The notes under the pieces: model-generated | Database searches by the model: none | Seen by the model: only the letters and a program-made list of their open reading frames with translations | What the model was told of the DNA's origin: nothing | Program-made: the position numbers and the translations under genes | In this document: piece by piece, positions 8,796 to 17,932 of the stretch | Layout of the letters: each line of letters opens with the position of its first letter | Position numbering within the stretch: the stretch's first letter is position 1 | Origin: Candidatus Fermentibacterota bacterium | GTDB taxonomy: Bacteria > JAFGKV01 | Direction: 5' to 3' | NCBI GenBank assembly: GCA_030620115.1 | Contig: JAUXFG010000013.1 | Span: 1 to 39,793, forward strand | Length of the DNA: 39,793 bases

Positions 8796-9461
8796 CTATT
8801 CCGCTTTTTTCCGGGGAGGGAGGGGGAATTTGGCGACAATAGCCATGGTTGCCCACGTGATCAAGGCAGCCCACAGGGCATCAGAGAGGAAATGTGCGCC
8901 TTGCGCCATTCTGGCAATGCTCATCAACAGACCGTACGCAAGCGAGACGACAAGCAGTGGGATATTAAGCCCTCCTGCACAAAGCCAGGCAAGGGAGCCT
9001 GTGTAGAATGCGGTGGCCACGTGGCCTGAAGGAAATGATCTCCCCGAAGCGTCGGAAAGTGGCTGTAGGACTGGCCGGAACTCCTTGCCATCAGCCCGGA
9101 ACTGAACGATGTTTCTTGGCCGTGGCCGGCCCCAGAGAGGCTTGAGCACACTGTTCACCATGAGGCCGGGCCCCAATAGCAAGCTTATCACCAAGAACAG
9201 CCCGACACGTGTGCTTCTCCCTCTCCGGCGCGTGATTTCTCCTCGAATGACGAGGATGAGGCCGACAATGCCGATGGTGATCCCTGGAATGTTCCCATGG
9301 TGATAGAACCAGTCCCATGGCTGTGTCTGTTTGTGACACCAGGATCCTGGGACTTGGTCGCAATAGAAAAAAGATGCCACCTCGAGATCAAGATGAGGCA
9401 GGATCGTCGGCATCATCGTCATCAGGGCGAGGCCCGCCAGGACATATCGGGATTGTCTCAT
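8796..9461 (-). CDS. PAP2-family membrane phosphatase
   Basis: KPLWGRPRPR, SFPSGHVATAF and RMAQGAHFLSD match the three PAP2 signature blocks; multiple TM segments. Confidence 0.9.
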   Translation of the reverse strand: MRQSRYVLAGLALMTMMPTILPHLDLEVASFFYCDQVPGSWCHKQTQPWDWFYHHGNIPGITIGIVGLILVIRGEITRRRGRSTRVGLFLVISLLLGPGLMVNSVLKPLWGRPRPRNIVQFRADGKEFRPVLQPLSDASGRSFPSGHVATAFYTGSLAWLCAGGLNIPLLVVSLAYGLLMSIARMAQGAHFLSDALWAALITWATMAIVAKFPLPPRKKAE

Positions 9462-10309
9462 GGGATCGGGAAAAGGGAGATTCTCGTGCCTCCGGCTATG
9501 ATGTCCAACGAGGGGCCATCACCACCAGCTGATATGAGGATCGCTCCGTTGTTCTCCGTGGTGGCGGAGAGGCCAGACTCGTTCTCCGGCATGATAACGT
9601 GCGCCTTCCTTTGGAGGATGTGGAGGTCGCCTGAAACGCCCGGCGTGAGATGGATGTTCATGGATCCACCAAAACTCACGATTTGAGATAAATCCTGGAA
9701 TTCCGAACGCAAGAACACCTCTGTATCCACCTTGTTGAGATCGAAGCGCAGGCTTCCTCCGCGCATATGAGCATGAAGAGAGCCGCCCTCTGCAATCACG
9801 GTGAGACTGCGCCGACTCGATGGGATCTTCACGGCAGAATCGATGGCGTGTATGTGTGAGACGTTAACGATACAATCCATGAGCAGGGTGCAGCTGTCTA
9901 CCACTGCAATGAGTTCTTCTGCCGTGACCTCTCGGAGGCGGATGGAGGAGGTCTGTGCTGATAGCAGGAGTTCGTTCGATCGGCTCCCGTCTATTTGTAG
10001 TACCGCATCGCGAAGTTCGAACGCCAAGGTGCTTCGCCCGATGCCTGCGGGGAGAAATGCAGTGACCAGACCACGGCTTGGCGACCTGCATTCCACAAGG
10101 AGTGAGTCGCCCGCTTGCCGGTATCTGGTCGTTGCCGGCTCTCGGGTGGTGATCACTATCTTCTTCTCGCTCCGGGAGGAGAAAAAGAGCGAACAGCCCC
10201 TGGCGGCAACATGGATATGGCTACTTTCATCCGGCCATGGCAACATGAGGTCTGGCGGTGCGTGCGCCCATTCGACGACCAGGAGAGCAAAGAGAAAGAG
10301 GATTGTCAC
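9458..10309 (-). CDS. Exported/secreted protein with a DUF4097-like repetitive beta domain
   Basis: N-terminal hydrophobic segment (MTILFLFALLVVEWAHA); alternating short beta-like repeats (SLHAHMRGGSLRFDLNKVDTEVFL...); overlaps the PAP2 gene start. Confidence 0.5.
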   Translation of the reverse strand: MTILFLFALLVVEWAHAPPDLMLPWPDESSHIHVAARGCSLFFSSRSEKKIVITTREPATTRYRQAGDSLLVECRSPSRGLVTAFLPAGIGRSTLAFELRDAVLQIDGSRSNELLLSAQTSSIRLREVTAEELIAVVDSCTLLMDCIVNVSHIHAIDSAVKIPSSRRSLTVIAEGGSLHAHMRGGSLRFDLNKVDTEVFLRSEFQDLSQIVSFGGSMNIHLTPGVSGDLHILQRKAHVIMPENESGLSATTENNGAILISAGGDGPSLDIIAGGTRISLFPIP

Positions 10310-10599
10310 GTGCCCCTCCCGAGGCTGTTAGTCCGGGCTAACCCGCATCACAGGCGAATGCAGGTTCAGAACAATTTTGCACACTCATGTGCATGAGATT
10401 TCCGAGTCAATCTATTCGCAGGAAAGTCAATGGGTCAAGAATACAGGATGCGAGACGACGGCGGATCTTGTGGATGGTCACCCATATTGTCGGCCTCTTT
10501 GTCCTGCAACTGATAGGCTGAATGGATACCAATCCACCGCCTTTCTGGCAGTGAGAATTCGAAGGATTCAACCGTGACGCGCGAGAATTCTGTGGGGAA

Positions 10600-10745
10600 G
10601 AACGTCCAACATCGAACATCGAACGCCCAACGTGGAAGTACAAGAGAGCGGGGGAATGAGATGGCCAGGTTCATATTCGTAGCGCATGGCAGAGTGATCT
10701 TCTTGCCTTGGACGTTCGATGTTGAGCGTTGAATGTTGGACGTTC
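10600..10745. repeat. Large intergenic inverted repeat of GAACATC/GAACGTCCAAC type
   Basis: gaacgtccaacatcgaacatcgaacgcccaac (10600-10631) facing ttggacgttcgatgttgagcgttgaatgttggacgttc (10708-10745). Confidence 0.8.
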
Positions 10746-10979
10746 TGCTGTATGATATGTCTCGAATCTGAGCAGAACGCCTGAAATCTGCCCTTTGGGG
10801 TTTGGGTCTTTTTGGAGGGACCTTCCTCATGACACTGGTTCTGCCGCTGGAGCCGGATTGTCTCCTTGACATTGCCGATGCATCCGCTTGTTTCATCCGT
10901 GTTCTCCATGGGCGAAGAGCTCACTGGGAGAAGTAATGCCTGAGGGGAAGTACTCTATATCGGTGTGCCCCACAATCAT

Positions 10980-11055
10980 GCGCCGCTAGCTCAACTGGCA
11001 GAGCAGGTGACTCTTAATCACAAGGTTCCAGGTTCGATTCCTGGGCGGCGTACCA
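10980..11055 (+). tRNA. tRNA-Lys (anticodon CTT), CCA encoded
   Basis: gcgccgc...gcggcgt acceptor stem (G1-U72 wobble), D arm gctc/gagc, anticodon loop CTCTTAA, T arm ccagg-ttcgatt-cctgg, then A-CCA. Confidence 0.93.
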
Positions 11056-11082
11056 GAATATGAAACAATCCCCGCCATTCTA

Positions 11083-11126
11083 TCCGCTTAGTGGAGCGGA
11101 GTTTGCCAATCCCGCTTCCAGCGGGG
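11083..11126. repeat. Two adjacent short palindromes downstream of tRNA-Lys
   Basis: tccgcttagtggagcgga (11083-11100) and tcccgcttccagcgggg (11110-11126). Confidence 0.7.
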
Positions 11127-11192
11127 TGAAGCTGGTCGTGGGTTGCCCGATGTGCCTTGTGGAATGCATTGCATAGGGCCGTGGGTTCGGTC

Positions 11193-11283
11193 TGTCATTC
11201 TGAGCGCATGCGAAGAATCTCAAGGCGTTCAATCTCGGCCATGAAGAAAGATTCTTCGCTCCCTGAGGTCACTCAGAATGACA
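11193..11283. repeat. TGTCATTCTGAG...AGAATCT dispersed inverted repeat
   Basis: tgtcattctgagcgcatgcgaagaatct (11193-11220) facing agattcttcgctccctgaggtcactcagaatgaca (11249-11283). Confidence 0.9.
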
Positions 11284-11580
11284 GTGGTGCGATAGATGTG
11301 CGTCCATGATAGGATCCGTCTTCTGTCTATCCGGCCGGAACGGTCGGCTTTTGTTCCGTGCGGAGTCGCGGGACTGACCATAGGCGCTTATCGGGGGAGA
11401 GTAGACCCCGCTATAGGCCTGATAGCAGAATACACATAACATCGTGGCTATTCCCTCTTTTCCACAACATATAGCAATGCAGATCCCGATTCGGATTCCT
11501 CTATGCTATCAGGAATGAAGATATTGGCGGGCGTATTCATTCTCACCATTCGCTTACATCGTTTCGACAGAGGATGAGAA

Positions 11581-12894
11581 ATGCGGGATAATCCCGGCGT
11601 CCGTATCATTGATGTAACCCAAGGCTCCGACGCGTGGATTCAAGGTTTTCGCCCGGGAGATCGCCTCCTTGCTGTTGAGAACGAAGAAGTAGAGGATTTA
11701 TTGGCCGCCCGGTTTCTGTTTTCCGGAGTGGACGATTGTGAGGTCTTGGTGGAGAGAGAGGATGGGACACGATTAGGGTGGTCTCTTGCGTATCCGGAAG
11801 ACATTCTCGAGGGGATGGAATTGGAGCCATTGACGGTGCGCCGGTGTGAGAATGATTGTATCTACTGTTTTTGCAAGCAGAATCCCCCTGAGGCACGGCC
11901 TTCACTCTCTTTCCGCGATGAGGATTTCAGGATGTCGTTCTTGGCGGGGTACTACACTACCCTCTCTTCCCTTTCGGAGACGGAACTCGCGCGTATTGTG
12001 CGCCACCGGTTGAGCCCGCAATACGTGACTGTCCCCGCCACGGATGAAGAGGTGCGGTCTCGCATGTTGGGAAGAACGCAACGTCGTCCAATCATGACGA
12101 GTCTGTGCTATCTGGTTTCTTCCGGAGTGATGATTCATGTCCAGATCGTGGTGTGCCCCGGTCTCAACGATGGAGCCGAGCTTCACAGGACACTCCATGA
12201 TTTGGCCTCGCTTGGTGATGGCATTGCATCAGTGGCGGTGGTGCCGGTCGGTACGACGAAGTTCACTCCTGATCCCAGGGTAAGAGGGCATAGTCAAGGG
12301 GAATTACGATCCCTGCTCTCCCTGGTAAGGCGATGGCAGCGGCATAGACCATGGGCAGAGGGAGTGCATTGGGTGGAGGCGGCGGACGAAGTGTATGTGG
12401 CTCTTGGCCTGCCCGTACCGCGCGCGCAGGCGTATGGCGATATGCCTCAGCTCTCATCCGGTGTCGGAATGGTTCGGTGTTTCTTGAAGGATTTCTCTCG
12501 TCTCAAGCGCAGGCAACCACCATCATGGTGGGGGAAGATCAAGATCATGGCGGTCACGGGAGAGCTTTTTGGCCCCCTTCTTGGACGTATGGTTGCCGAT
12601 TTGAATAGGAGATGGGGACAGGGTCTCTGTGTGGTGTCCGCACAAAACGACTATCTTGGTCCCCAGGTGACTGTTTCCGGTTTGCTTTCCGGCGCGGATA
12701 TCGCACGCGCAGCGGCGCCGGTCAGGGGAATCGAGGTGCTTCTGCTCCCCGGGGACTCGCAGGATGAAGGAGGGGCCATGTTTCTGGACAACATGCTCAT
12801 CTCGGAGCTTCAGGTGCGCATGGGAATTGAGAGAATCGTGTCCGGGCAGTCACTGTCGGATTGTTTCTCGTTACTCAGCGCGGAGATCTCATGA
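11581..12894 (+). CDS. DUF512-family PDZ/radical-SAM-like protein
   Basis: N-terminal PDZ-like GSDAWIQGFRPGDRLLAVENEEVEDL; CENDCIYC (CX3CX2C); HVQIVVCPGLNDGAELHRTL; SVAVVPVGTTKF. Confidence 0.88.
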   Translation: MRDNPGVRIIDVTQGSDAWIQGFRPGDRLLAVENEEVEDLLAARFLFSGVDDCEVLVEREDGTRLGWSLAYPEDILEGMELEPLTVRRCENDCIYCFCKQNPPEARPSLSFRDEDFRMSFLAGYYTTLSSLSETELARIVRHRLSPQYVTVPATDEEVRSRMLGRTQRRPIMTSLCYLVSSGVMIHVQIVVCPGLNDGAELHRTLHDLASLGDGIASVAVVPVGTTKFTPDPRVRGHSQGELRSLLSLVRRWQRHRPWAEGVHWVEAADEVYVALGLPVPRAQAYGDMPQLSSGVGMVRCFLKDFSRLKRRQPPSWWGKIKIMAVTGELFGPLLGRMVADLNRRWGQGLCVVSAQNDYLGPQVTVSGLLSGADIARAAAPVRGIEVLLLPGDSQDEGGAMFLDNMLISELQVRMGIERIVSGQSLSDCFSLLSAEIS

Positions 12895-14201
12895 GAGCAT
12901 TCCGCTTGGTTCTCTGCGCGCTGGTGTTCTATCATATGGTGAGGGGGATATGGCTGCTTAGCATCGTCCCTCCGTGGCAGGGTCCCGACGAGCCCATACA
13001 CTTCCTTCTTGCCGTAGCGCCGGCATCGGATTCCATGACCGAGGCGGAGCGGGTTCATGTGGAGAGGACGGTCATTCTCTCAATGGCCGAATTTGACTTC
13101 TGGGGCCTGACCGGTCAGGTGGAGCCCAATCCGCTACCCCATCTTCTGCGTACCTCACGGGGATCTCCGCCGGCGACCTTATACCACCGGCTTCTCGGTA
13201 CATGGCTCCGAGTGACCAGAGCATGGGGTGATCGAGCCCCTGACGAGACATTGGTTGCACGGGCGGCGTATGCCCTAAGGATCGGCCGTCTGTTCTCAGT
13301 ACTGCTTGGAGCCGGTGCTCTCGTCTTCCTCTTCTTGCTTTCGTCTCGTCTTTTCGGTCATTCATGGCTTGCCGTGCTGCCGCCATTATTGCTTCTGGCG
13401 CATCCCCAGGCCTGCTTCATAGGCTCCTGCATGAATTCCGACAACCTGCTCGTATTCCTTTCGGCTCTTGGGTTGTACTTCCTCAGCACGCTTCTTCGCC
13501 GGCCTACAAGCATGGGGGCTCTTCTTCTGATCGTGGGGCTTAGTGTAGGCGCCCCCCTGGCGAAACGCGCCGGCCTCGTTGTCACTGCGACGCTTCTTCC
13601 TGCCGCGCTCTGGTATCGATTCTCGAGAAGGAGAATACTCCTCTCTGTCATGCTTCTCGGGGTGATGGTGGCGTCGTTGGCATCCCTGTGGTTTCTTGGC
13701 TTGGGCAAGAGTATGATGGCGGATCTTGCCGAAGTGCTGGGAGTTGGTGGATGGGTCGGAGAGCGGGTATCGGGATGGTGGGGGATCTTTCTGACTCATT
13801 TCTGGACCACCTTTTGGGGCAACTATGGCTGGGTACAATGCCCATTCGATCCTCTCTGGTATAAGCTATTGGCGTTGTTCCTCGCGGCAACCTTGGTTCT
13901 GATTCCTTTTGGCTACAAACGGGAACCGCGTGTGGGCGCGGTTTTTCTTGCAGTCATGGCGTCTCAGATTGTCCTTGCCTTGATGCAGGTTGTGGCCGCG
14001 CTTGGTTTCCGTGGAGAGCTGGGCCAGGGCAGACATGTTTTTGTTGCGCTCCCAAGCTTGGTCATTCTGTGCACTCTAGGGCTGAGAGGAATGATGAGAC
14101 AAGATATGCCCTGGTGGTCGTGGCCTCTTTTGGGACTTGTTTTTGTGGGTCTGAACGAAGCGGCAACATGTTTCGTATTGGTTCCTTGTTTCTTGCGATA
14201 G
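12891..14201 (+). CDS. DUF2142-like polytopic membrane protein (putative glycosyltransferase-like)
   Basis: PPWQGPDEPIHFLLA near the N-terminus and many TM segments; ATGA overlap with the upstream gene. Confidence 0.7.
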   Translation: MRAFRLVLCALVFYHMVRGIWLLSIVPPWQGPDEPIHFLLAVAPASDSMTEAERVHVERTVILSMAEFDFWGLTGQVEPNPLPHLLRTSRGSPPATLYHRLLGTWLRVTRAWGDRAPDETLVARAAYALRIGRLFSVLLGAGALVFLFLLSSRLFGHSWLAVLPPLLLLAHPQACFIGSCMNSDNLLVFLSALGLYFLSTLLRRPTSMGALLLIVGLSVGAPLAKRAGLVVTATLLPAALWYRFSRRRILLSVMLLGVMVASLASLWFLGLGKSMMADLAEVLGVGGWVGERVSGWWGIFLTHFWTTFWGNYGWVQCPFDPLWYKLLALFLAATLVLIPFGYKREPRVGAVFLAVMASQIVLALMQVVAALGFRGELGQGRHVFVALPSLVILCTLGLRGMMRQDMPWWSWPLLGLVFVGLNEAATCFVLVPCFLR

Positions 14202-15745
14202 CCTGCCTCGCCTCGTTGGCAGCGGCCGACGGGCTTATGGTGAAGCGGTGTATCGGTGGGGGGAATCAGGCGCCCGGGATCGCGGAGATCCATGAGGTGA
14301 ATCCCGATAATATGGTGTCCCAGAGTTTCGTGGCTCGTGGTATTCCTGTGGCGGGCATGGAGTTCTATGCGGCACGGTACCCCAAAGATGTCCCTTGTCA
14401 GTTGACTTTCCGTCTTCGCCAGGACGGACATATCCTGAGAAGCGGCCTCTGTTCCCTCCCTCTGGGAAGCCAAGATCCGGTTCGTGTGACGTTCCCCCCC
14501 TTGGAGGCTTCGGAGCGCCTTTGGATTGATTTCTGGGTGGAAGATGGGGCGCCAGGGCGATCCGCCCGGATGCTCTTTTTCCCGGTTGAGCACTATCCGG
14601 AGGGGGTTCTTCTGGTGGGAGGGGAGCAGGTGGCGGGTGATCTCCTGTTTCGGATTCTTACGCCTGCAACGAGCAGCCTGATTGAGGCCGTGGGAATGGA
14701 TCAGTTCCAGATCCAGGGAAGATTTCCCAGCTCGAACCTCGCGGATGGGACGCAGTTGGTTCAGGAGTTTGTGGTGCCTGCCGACAGCCTTGCTTCTCTA
14801 GAGTTCTTGATGGGCACGGGGGGGAGAGACACAGGTCCCGTGATGCGCTGGGAGCTCACCACCGGCTCATCTTACTTGGGCTGCGGGATAATTGCGGTCC
14901 CTGGGGACAACGTAGTCATCAGGATATCGTTTCCTTTCATCGCTCGAATCCGTGGTTCACCACTCAGCTTGAAGCTTGCGGTAGTATCGCCGTGGGATGG
15001 AGATCTAAGGGCTTGGCTCTGCCCGCGCGCGCCGGGAACGGGAGCGTTGGTGGTTGCGGATCGACTGCTCGATGCATCGTTGGTCTTGAGGAGCATTCAC
15101 GTCGTGCCTGCAGAGGATTCGCTGCAAGTGGCCATTGCCGCAATGCACACTCCGGTCCCCATGCCCGGACCAGCCGTGGCGGGAGGATGCGAATTGAAAC
15201 AGGAATTCCTCTGGCCTGAACCATGCTCGCCGCATGATCTTTTTGGTATTCGGCTTGCAGTGGGCGGTGGGATGGTGGCGGGCAGCATCGACTATTCGGT
15301 GCTGGACATGTCATCCAACAAGGTGGTGTGGGAGGGATGCCGGAGCCTTTCTGGTCTGGGGGCCGATGATTTCTTATGGCTTCCGTTGGGCTGGCCTCAC
15401 ACCAGTGGGCCACTACAGATCCGTCTGAAGGCACCGGGGACACGCGCGGAGAACGCGGCTCGTTTTTGGTGGATGCCCATGAATATCTACCCGGCTGGAG
15501 ACGCTTCTGGGTGCGTACCTTCTGCTGGCGGTGATTGCATATTCAGACTCGCCCGAAGATATTCCATCGTCCATTGGTTGACCTTGCTCCCATCCGTGTC
15601 TCTTGCGTTGTCGAGGGGGCATGGTGGTGAGATAATGGCATGGCTGATTGTTGTACGAATCGGGATGCTTGTGGTGGCCGGCGTTGCCGTTATCGGTGGA
15701 GCAGCACACTGGATGATCGGTTTTCGTTTGAGGAGCAGGAAATGA
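14168..15745 (+). CDS. Exported, C-terminally membrane-anchored protein with three beta-sandwich-like repeats
   Basis: Signal peptide MFRIGSLFLAIACLASLAAA; repeats starting QSFVARG, QEFVVPA and QEFLWPE; C-terminal TM helix. Confidence 0.65.
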   Translation: MFRIGSLFLAIACLASLAAADGLMVKRCIGGGNQAPGIAEIHEVNPDNMVSQSFVARGIPVAGMEFYAARYPKDVPCQLTFRLRQDGHILRSGLCSLPLGSQDPVRVTFPPLEASERLWIDFWVEDGAPGRSARMLFFPVEHYPEGVLLVGGEQVAGDLLFRILTPATSSLIEAVGMDQFQIQGRFPSSNLADGTQLVQEFVVPADSLASLEFLMGTGGRDTGPVMRWELTTGSSYLGCGIIAVPGDNVVIRISFPFIARIRGSPLSLKLAVVSPWDGDLRAWLCPRAPGTGALVVADRLLDASLVLRSIHVVPAEDSLQVAIAAMHTPVPMPGPAVAGGCELKQEFLWPEPCSPHDLFGIRLAVGGGMVAGSIDYSVLDMSSNKVVWEGCRSLSGLGADDFLWLPLGWPHTSGPLQIRLKAPGTRAENAARFWWMPMNIYPAGDASGCVPSAGGDCIFRLARRYSIVHWLTLLPSVSLALSRGHGGEIMAWLIVVRIGMLVVAGVAVIGGAAHWMIGFRLRSRK

Positions 15746-16503
15746 ACAGGGAAAGACTGACGGAACTTCTCGTAAAGGTGAAATCGGGCGCAACGGCCGT
15801 GGAAGACGCCATGAAACAGCTCGAAGGGTTTCCCTTCGAGGAAATGGGTTTCGCCAGAGTGGATCATCATCGCGCGTTAAGGACCGGCCTTCCCGAGGTC
15901 ATATTCTGTCCGGGAAAGACAGCGATCCAAGCCGCGGACATATTCCTCTCACTTGCCGCGCGATCGAGACCCGTATTGGCTACCCGGGCGTCGCAGGAGA
16001 TCTATGAGCTGGTCAAGGAACGAGTGCCGGAGGCTTGCTATGATGAGCTGGCCCGCATGGTTTACGTGCCAGACCCACGAGTCACGGAAGAGGGGCTGGT
16101 GGTGGTGGCCAGCGCAGGGACTGCGGACATCGACGTGGCGCAGGAAGCGGTGCTTACCGCCGAGCTTATGGGTGCACATATCGAATCCTTCTGGGATGTT
16201 GGGGTGGCGGGGATTCATCGACTGTTTGCCGAACTGGAACTTCTGCGGAGCGCCTCGGTTATTGTGGTGGTGGCGGGCATGGAGGGGGCGCTGCCCAGTG
16301 TCGTGGCGGGTCCCGTGTCCACCCCGGTGATCGGCGTGCCCACCAGCGTAGGATACGGGGTCTCATTCAAAGGGCTGACGCCGTTGCTCGCCATGTTGAG
16401 TTCATGCGCGGCTGGTGTTTCAGTCGTCAATATTGACAATGGATTCGGAGCCGGCTACATAGCTGCCCTCATTAATCGCGGATCTTCCGCCCCGACGGGT
16501 TGA
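15742..16503 (+). CDS. larB: LarB, nickel-pincer nucleotide cofactor biosynthesis carboxylase
   Basis: VVVASAGTADIDVAQEA, VVVAGMEGALPSVVAGPVSTPVIGVPTSVGYG, LSSCAAGVSVVNIDNGFGAGYIAALI. Confidence 0.95.
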   Translation: MNRERLTELLVKVKSGATAVEDAMKQLEGFPFEEMGFARVDHHRALRTGLPEVIFCPGKTAIQAADIFLSLAARSRPVLATRASQEIYELVKERVPEACYDELARMVYVPDPRVTEEGLVVVASAGTADIDVAQEAVLTAELMGAHIESFWDVGVAGIHRLFAELELLRSASVIVVVAGMEGALPSVVAGPVSTPVIGVPTSVGYGVSFKGLTPLLAMLSSCAAGVSVVNIDNGFGAGYIAALINRGSSAPTG

Positions 16504-16570
16504 CAGGTCTGCATTGCGTGGATAAGCTGAGTGAGCCATACAGAAGAGTACGCGCAAGGAGGTGTCTCTC

Positions 16571-17083
16571 GTGAAAGGTAAAATGTTTCTCGCCCTGTTG
16601 GTTCTTTTCATGGGGTCAATGCTGATCTCATCGTGCGGTGGTGCAAAATACGTTGAACAGCAGCCCCCCGTACCTGAGACCGAACCGGTGGTTCAGGAGC
16701 CCATGCCAGTTCCGGAACCCGAACCTGAACTGACCCCTGGAATCGAGGTATTGACCCTGAACACGGTCTATTTCGACTATGATCGTTCCAGCATACGGGC
16801 CGATCAGCGCTCCACGGTGGCGGAGAACGCCGGTTTGCTGGAGAGCAGCGCGGATGCCACCGTGATCGTCGAAGGCCATTGCGACGAGCGGGGTACCAAC
16901 GAGTACAACATGGCGTTGGGTCAGCGTCGGGCTGACAGTGTCAAACGATACTTGATGAACTATGGCATAGATCCTCCGAGACTGACCACGGTCAGCTATG
17001 GGGAGGAGCGCCCCGTGAACTATGGTCACGATGAAGATGCCTGGGGCAAGAATCGTCGGGCGGAGTTTGTAGTTCAGCAATAG
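16571..17083 (+). CDS. pal: Peptidoglycan-associated lipoprotein Pal
   Basis: Lipobox-like MLISSC; OmpA-family VIVEGHCDERGTNEYNMALGQRRADSVKRYL...VSYGEERP. Confidence 0.95.
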   Translation: MKGKMFLALLVLFMGSMLISSCGGAKYVEQQPPVPETEPVVQEPMPVPEPEPELTPGIEVLTLNTVYFDYDRSSIRADQRSTVAENAGLLESSADATVIVEGHCDERGTNEYNMALGQRRADSVKRYLMNYGIDPPRLTTVSYGEERPVNYGHDEDAWGKNRRAEFVVQQ

Positions 17084-17103
17084 CCACATGTTACTAGGTC
17101 GAG

Positions 17104-17137
17104 GCCTCCCCTTGCCCAGGGTTTGGGGAGGCTTTTT
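17104..17137 (+). terminator. Rho-independent terminator after pal
   Basis: gcctcccc ttgcccagggttt ggggaggc followed by ttttt. Confidence 0.85.
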
Positions 17138-17156
17138 CCTTGAGGAGCGGGGCCTT

Positions 17157-17891
17157 ATGCGATACAGAGCAGCATCGTTATGCATCCTGGCGTTTTTCGC
17201 GTGCAGCGGAGGGGTCAGCCAGTTTGAAGGTCGATTCGCTGAACATGATCAGCGGCTTCAGGACCTTGAGTCGACAGTCCAACAGATCGAACAAGAGAAG
17301 AGAGCGCAGGGGAGCGGGATCAAACGACAGACAGCCGAAGTAAGGCTCGCTTTGTCGAACATAGATGAGCTTGTGGCGCGAGTCGACGCCATGACGCAGG
17401 ATCTAGATCAACGCCAGCAAGACGTAGCCGTACTGCTCGATGATCTCACAAGTCGTGTACTTCGTCTCGAACGGAACTCATCGGCATCGAGTGAAAGTGG
17501 GACGCCGCAGGTTGAGGCCACTGCCAAGGAAGTGTTCGATAGGGCGCGGATGGATCTTGATGCCGGTCACTTGGAGCTGGCCGCAATGGGTTTTAAGTCC
17601 TTTATCGAGCAGTTCCCACAGAGCGTGCTCGCGGACGATGCACAGTTCATGATCGGCGAGTGTCACTATGCGGGCGATCGGTTTGGAGACGCGCTGAATG
17701 AGTATATGCTTTTCCTGGATCAGTACCCCACCAGTGACAAGATGGCTCGAGCCATGCTCAAAGCCGGAATCTGTCTCCTGAATTTGGACCGGGAGGACCG
17801 GGCCGTGAGCATGCTTCGGCGGCTCATGGAAGAGTATCCCGGCTCGAAAGAGGCTCGGCTTGCAAGGGAGCGGCTATCCGAAATCCGATAG
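17157..17891 (+). CDS. cpoB: Tol-Pal system protein CpoB/YbgF (TPR)
   Basis: Lipoprotein-like N-terminus (LAFFACSGG), coiled coil, then AKEVFDRARMDLDAGHLELAAMGFKSFIEQFPQS TPR repeats. Confidence 0.88.
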   Translation: MRYRAASLCILAFFACSGGVSQFEGRFAEHDQRLQDLESTVQQIEQEKRAQGSGIKRQTAEVRLALSNIDELVARVDAMTQDLDQRQQDVAVLLDDLTSRVLRLERNSSASSESGTPQVEATAKEVFDRARMDLDAGHLELAAMGFKSFIEQFPQSVLADDAQFMIGECHYAGDRFGDALNEYMLFLDQYPTSDKMARAMLKAGICLLNLDREDRAVSMLRRLMEEYPGSKEARLARERLSEIR

Positions 17892-17932
17892 CCACTTTGC
17901 ATTTCTGATTCGGGAGCTCGGAGGGGCCAAGA

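Noticed and set aside
10327-10342. gttagtccgggctaac as a fifth copy of the TAGCCCGGAC element
   Set aside because: Only about 9-11 nt match the element end; could be chance or a remnant.
11193-11283. TGTCATTCTGAG...CTCAGAATGACA inverted repeat as a novel element
   Set aside because: I recognise this type of repeat as widespread in many bacterial genomes; listed as a feature but not claimed as new.
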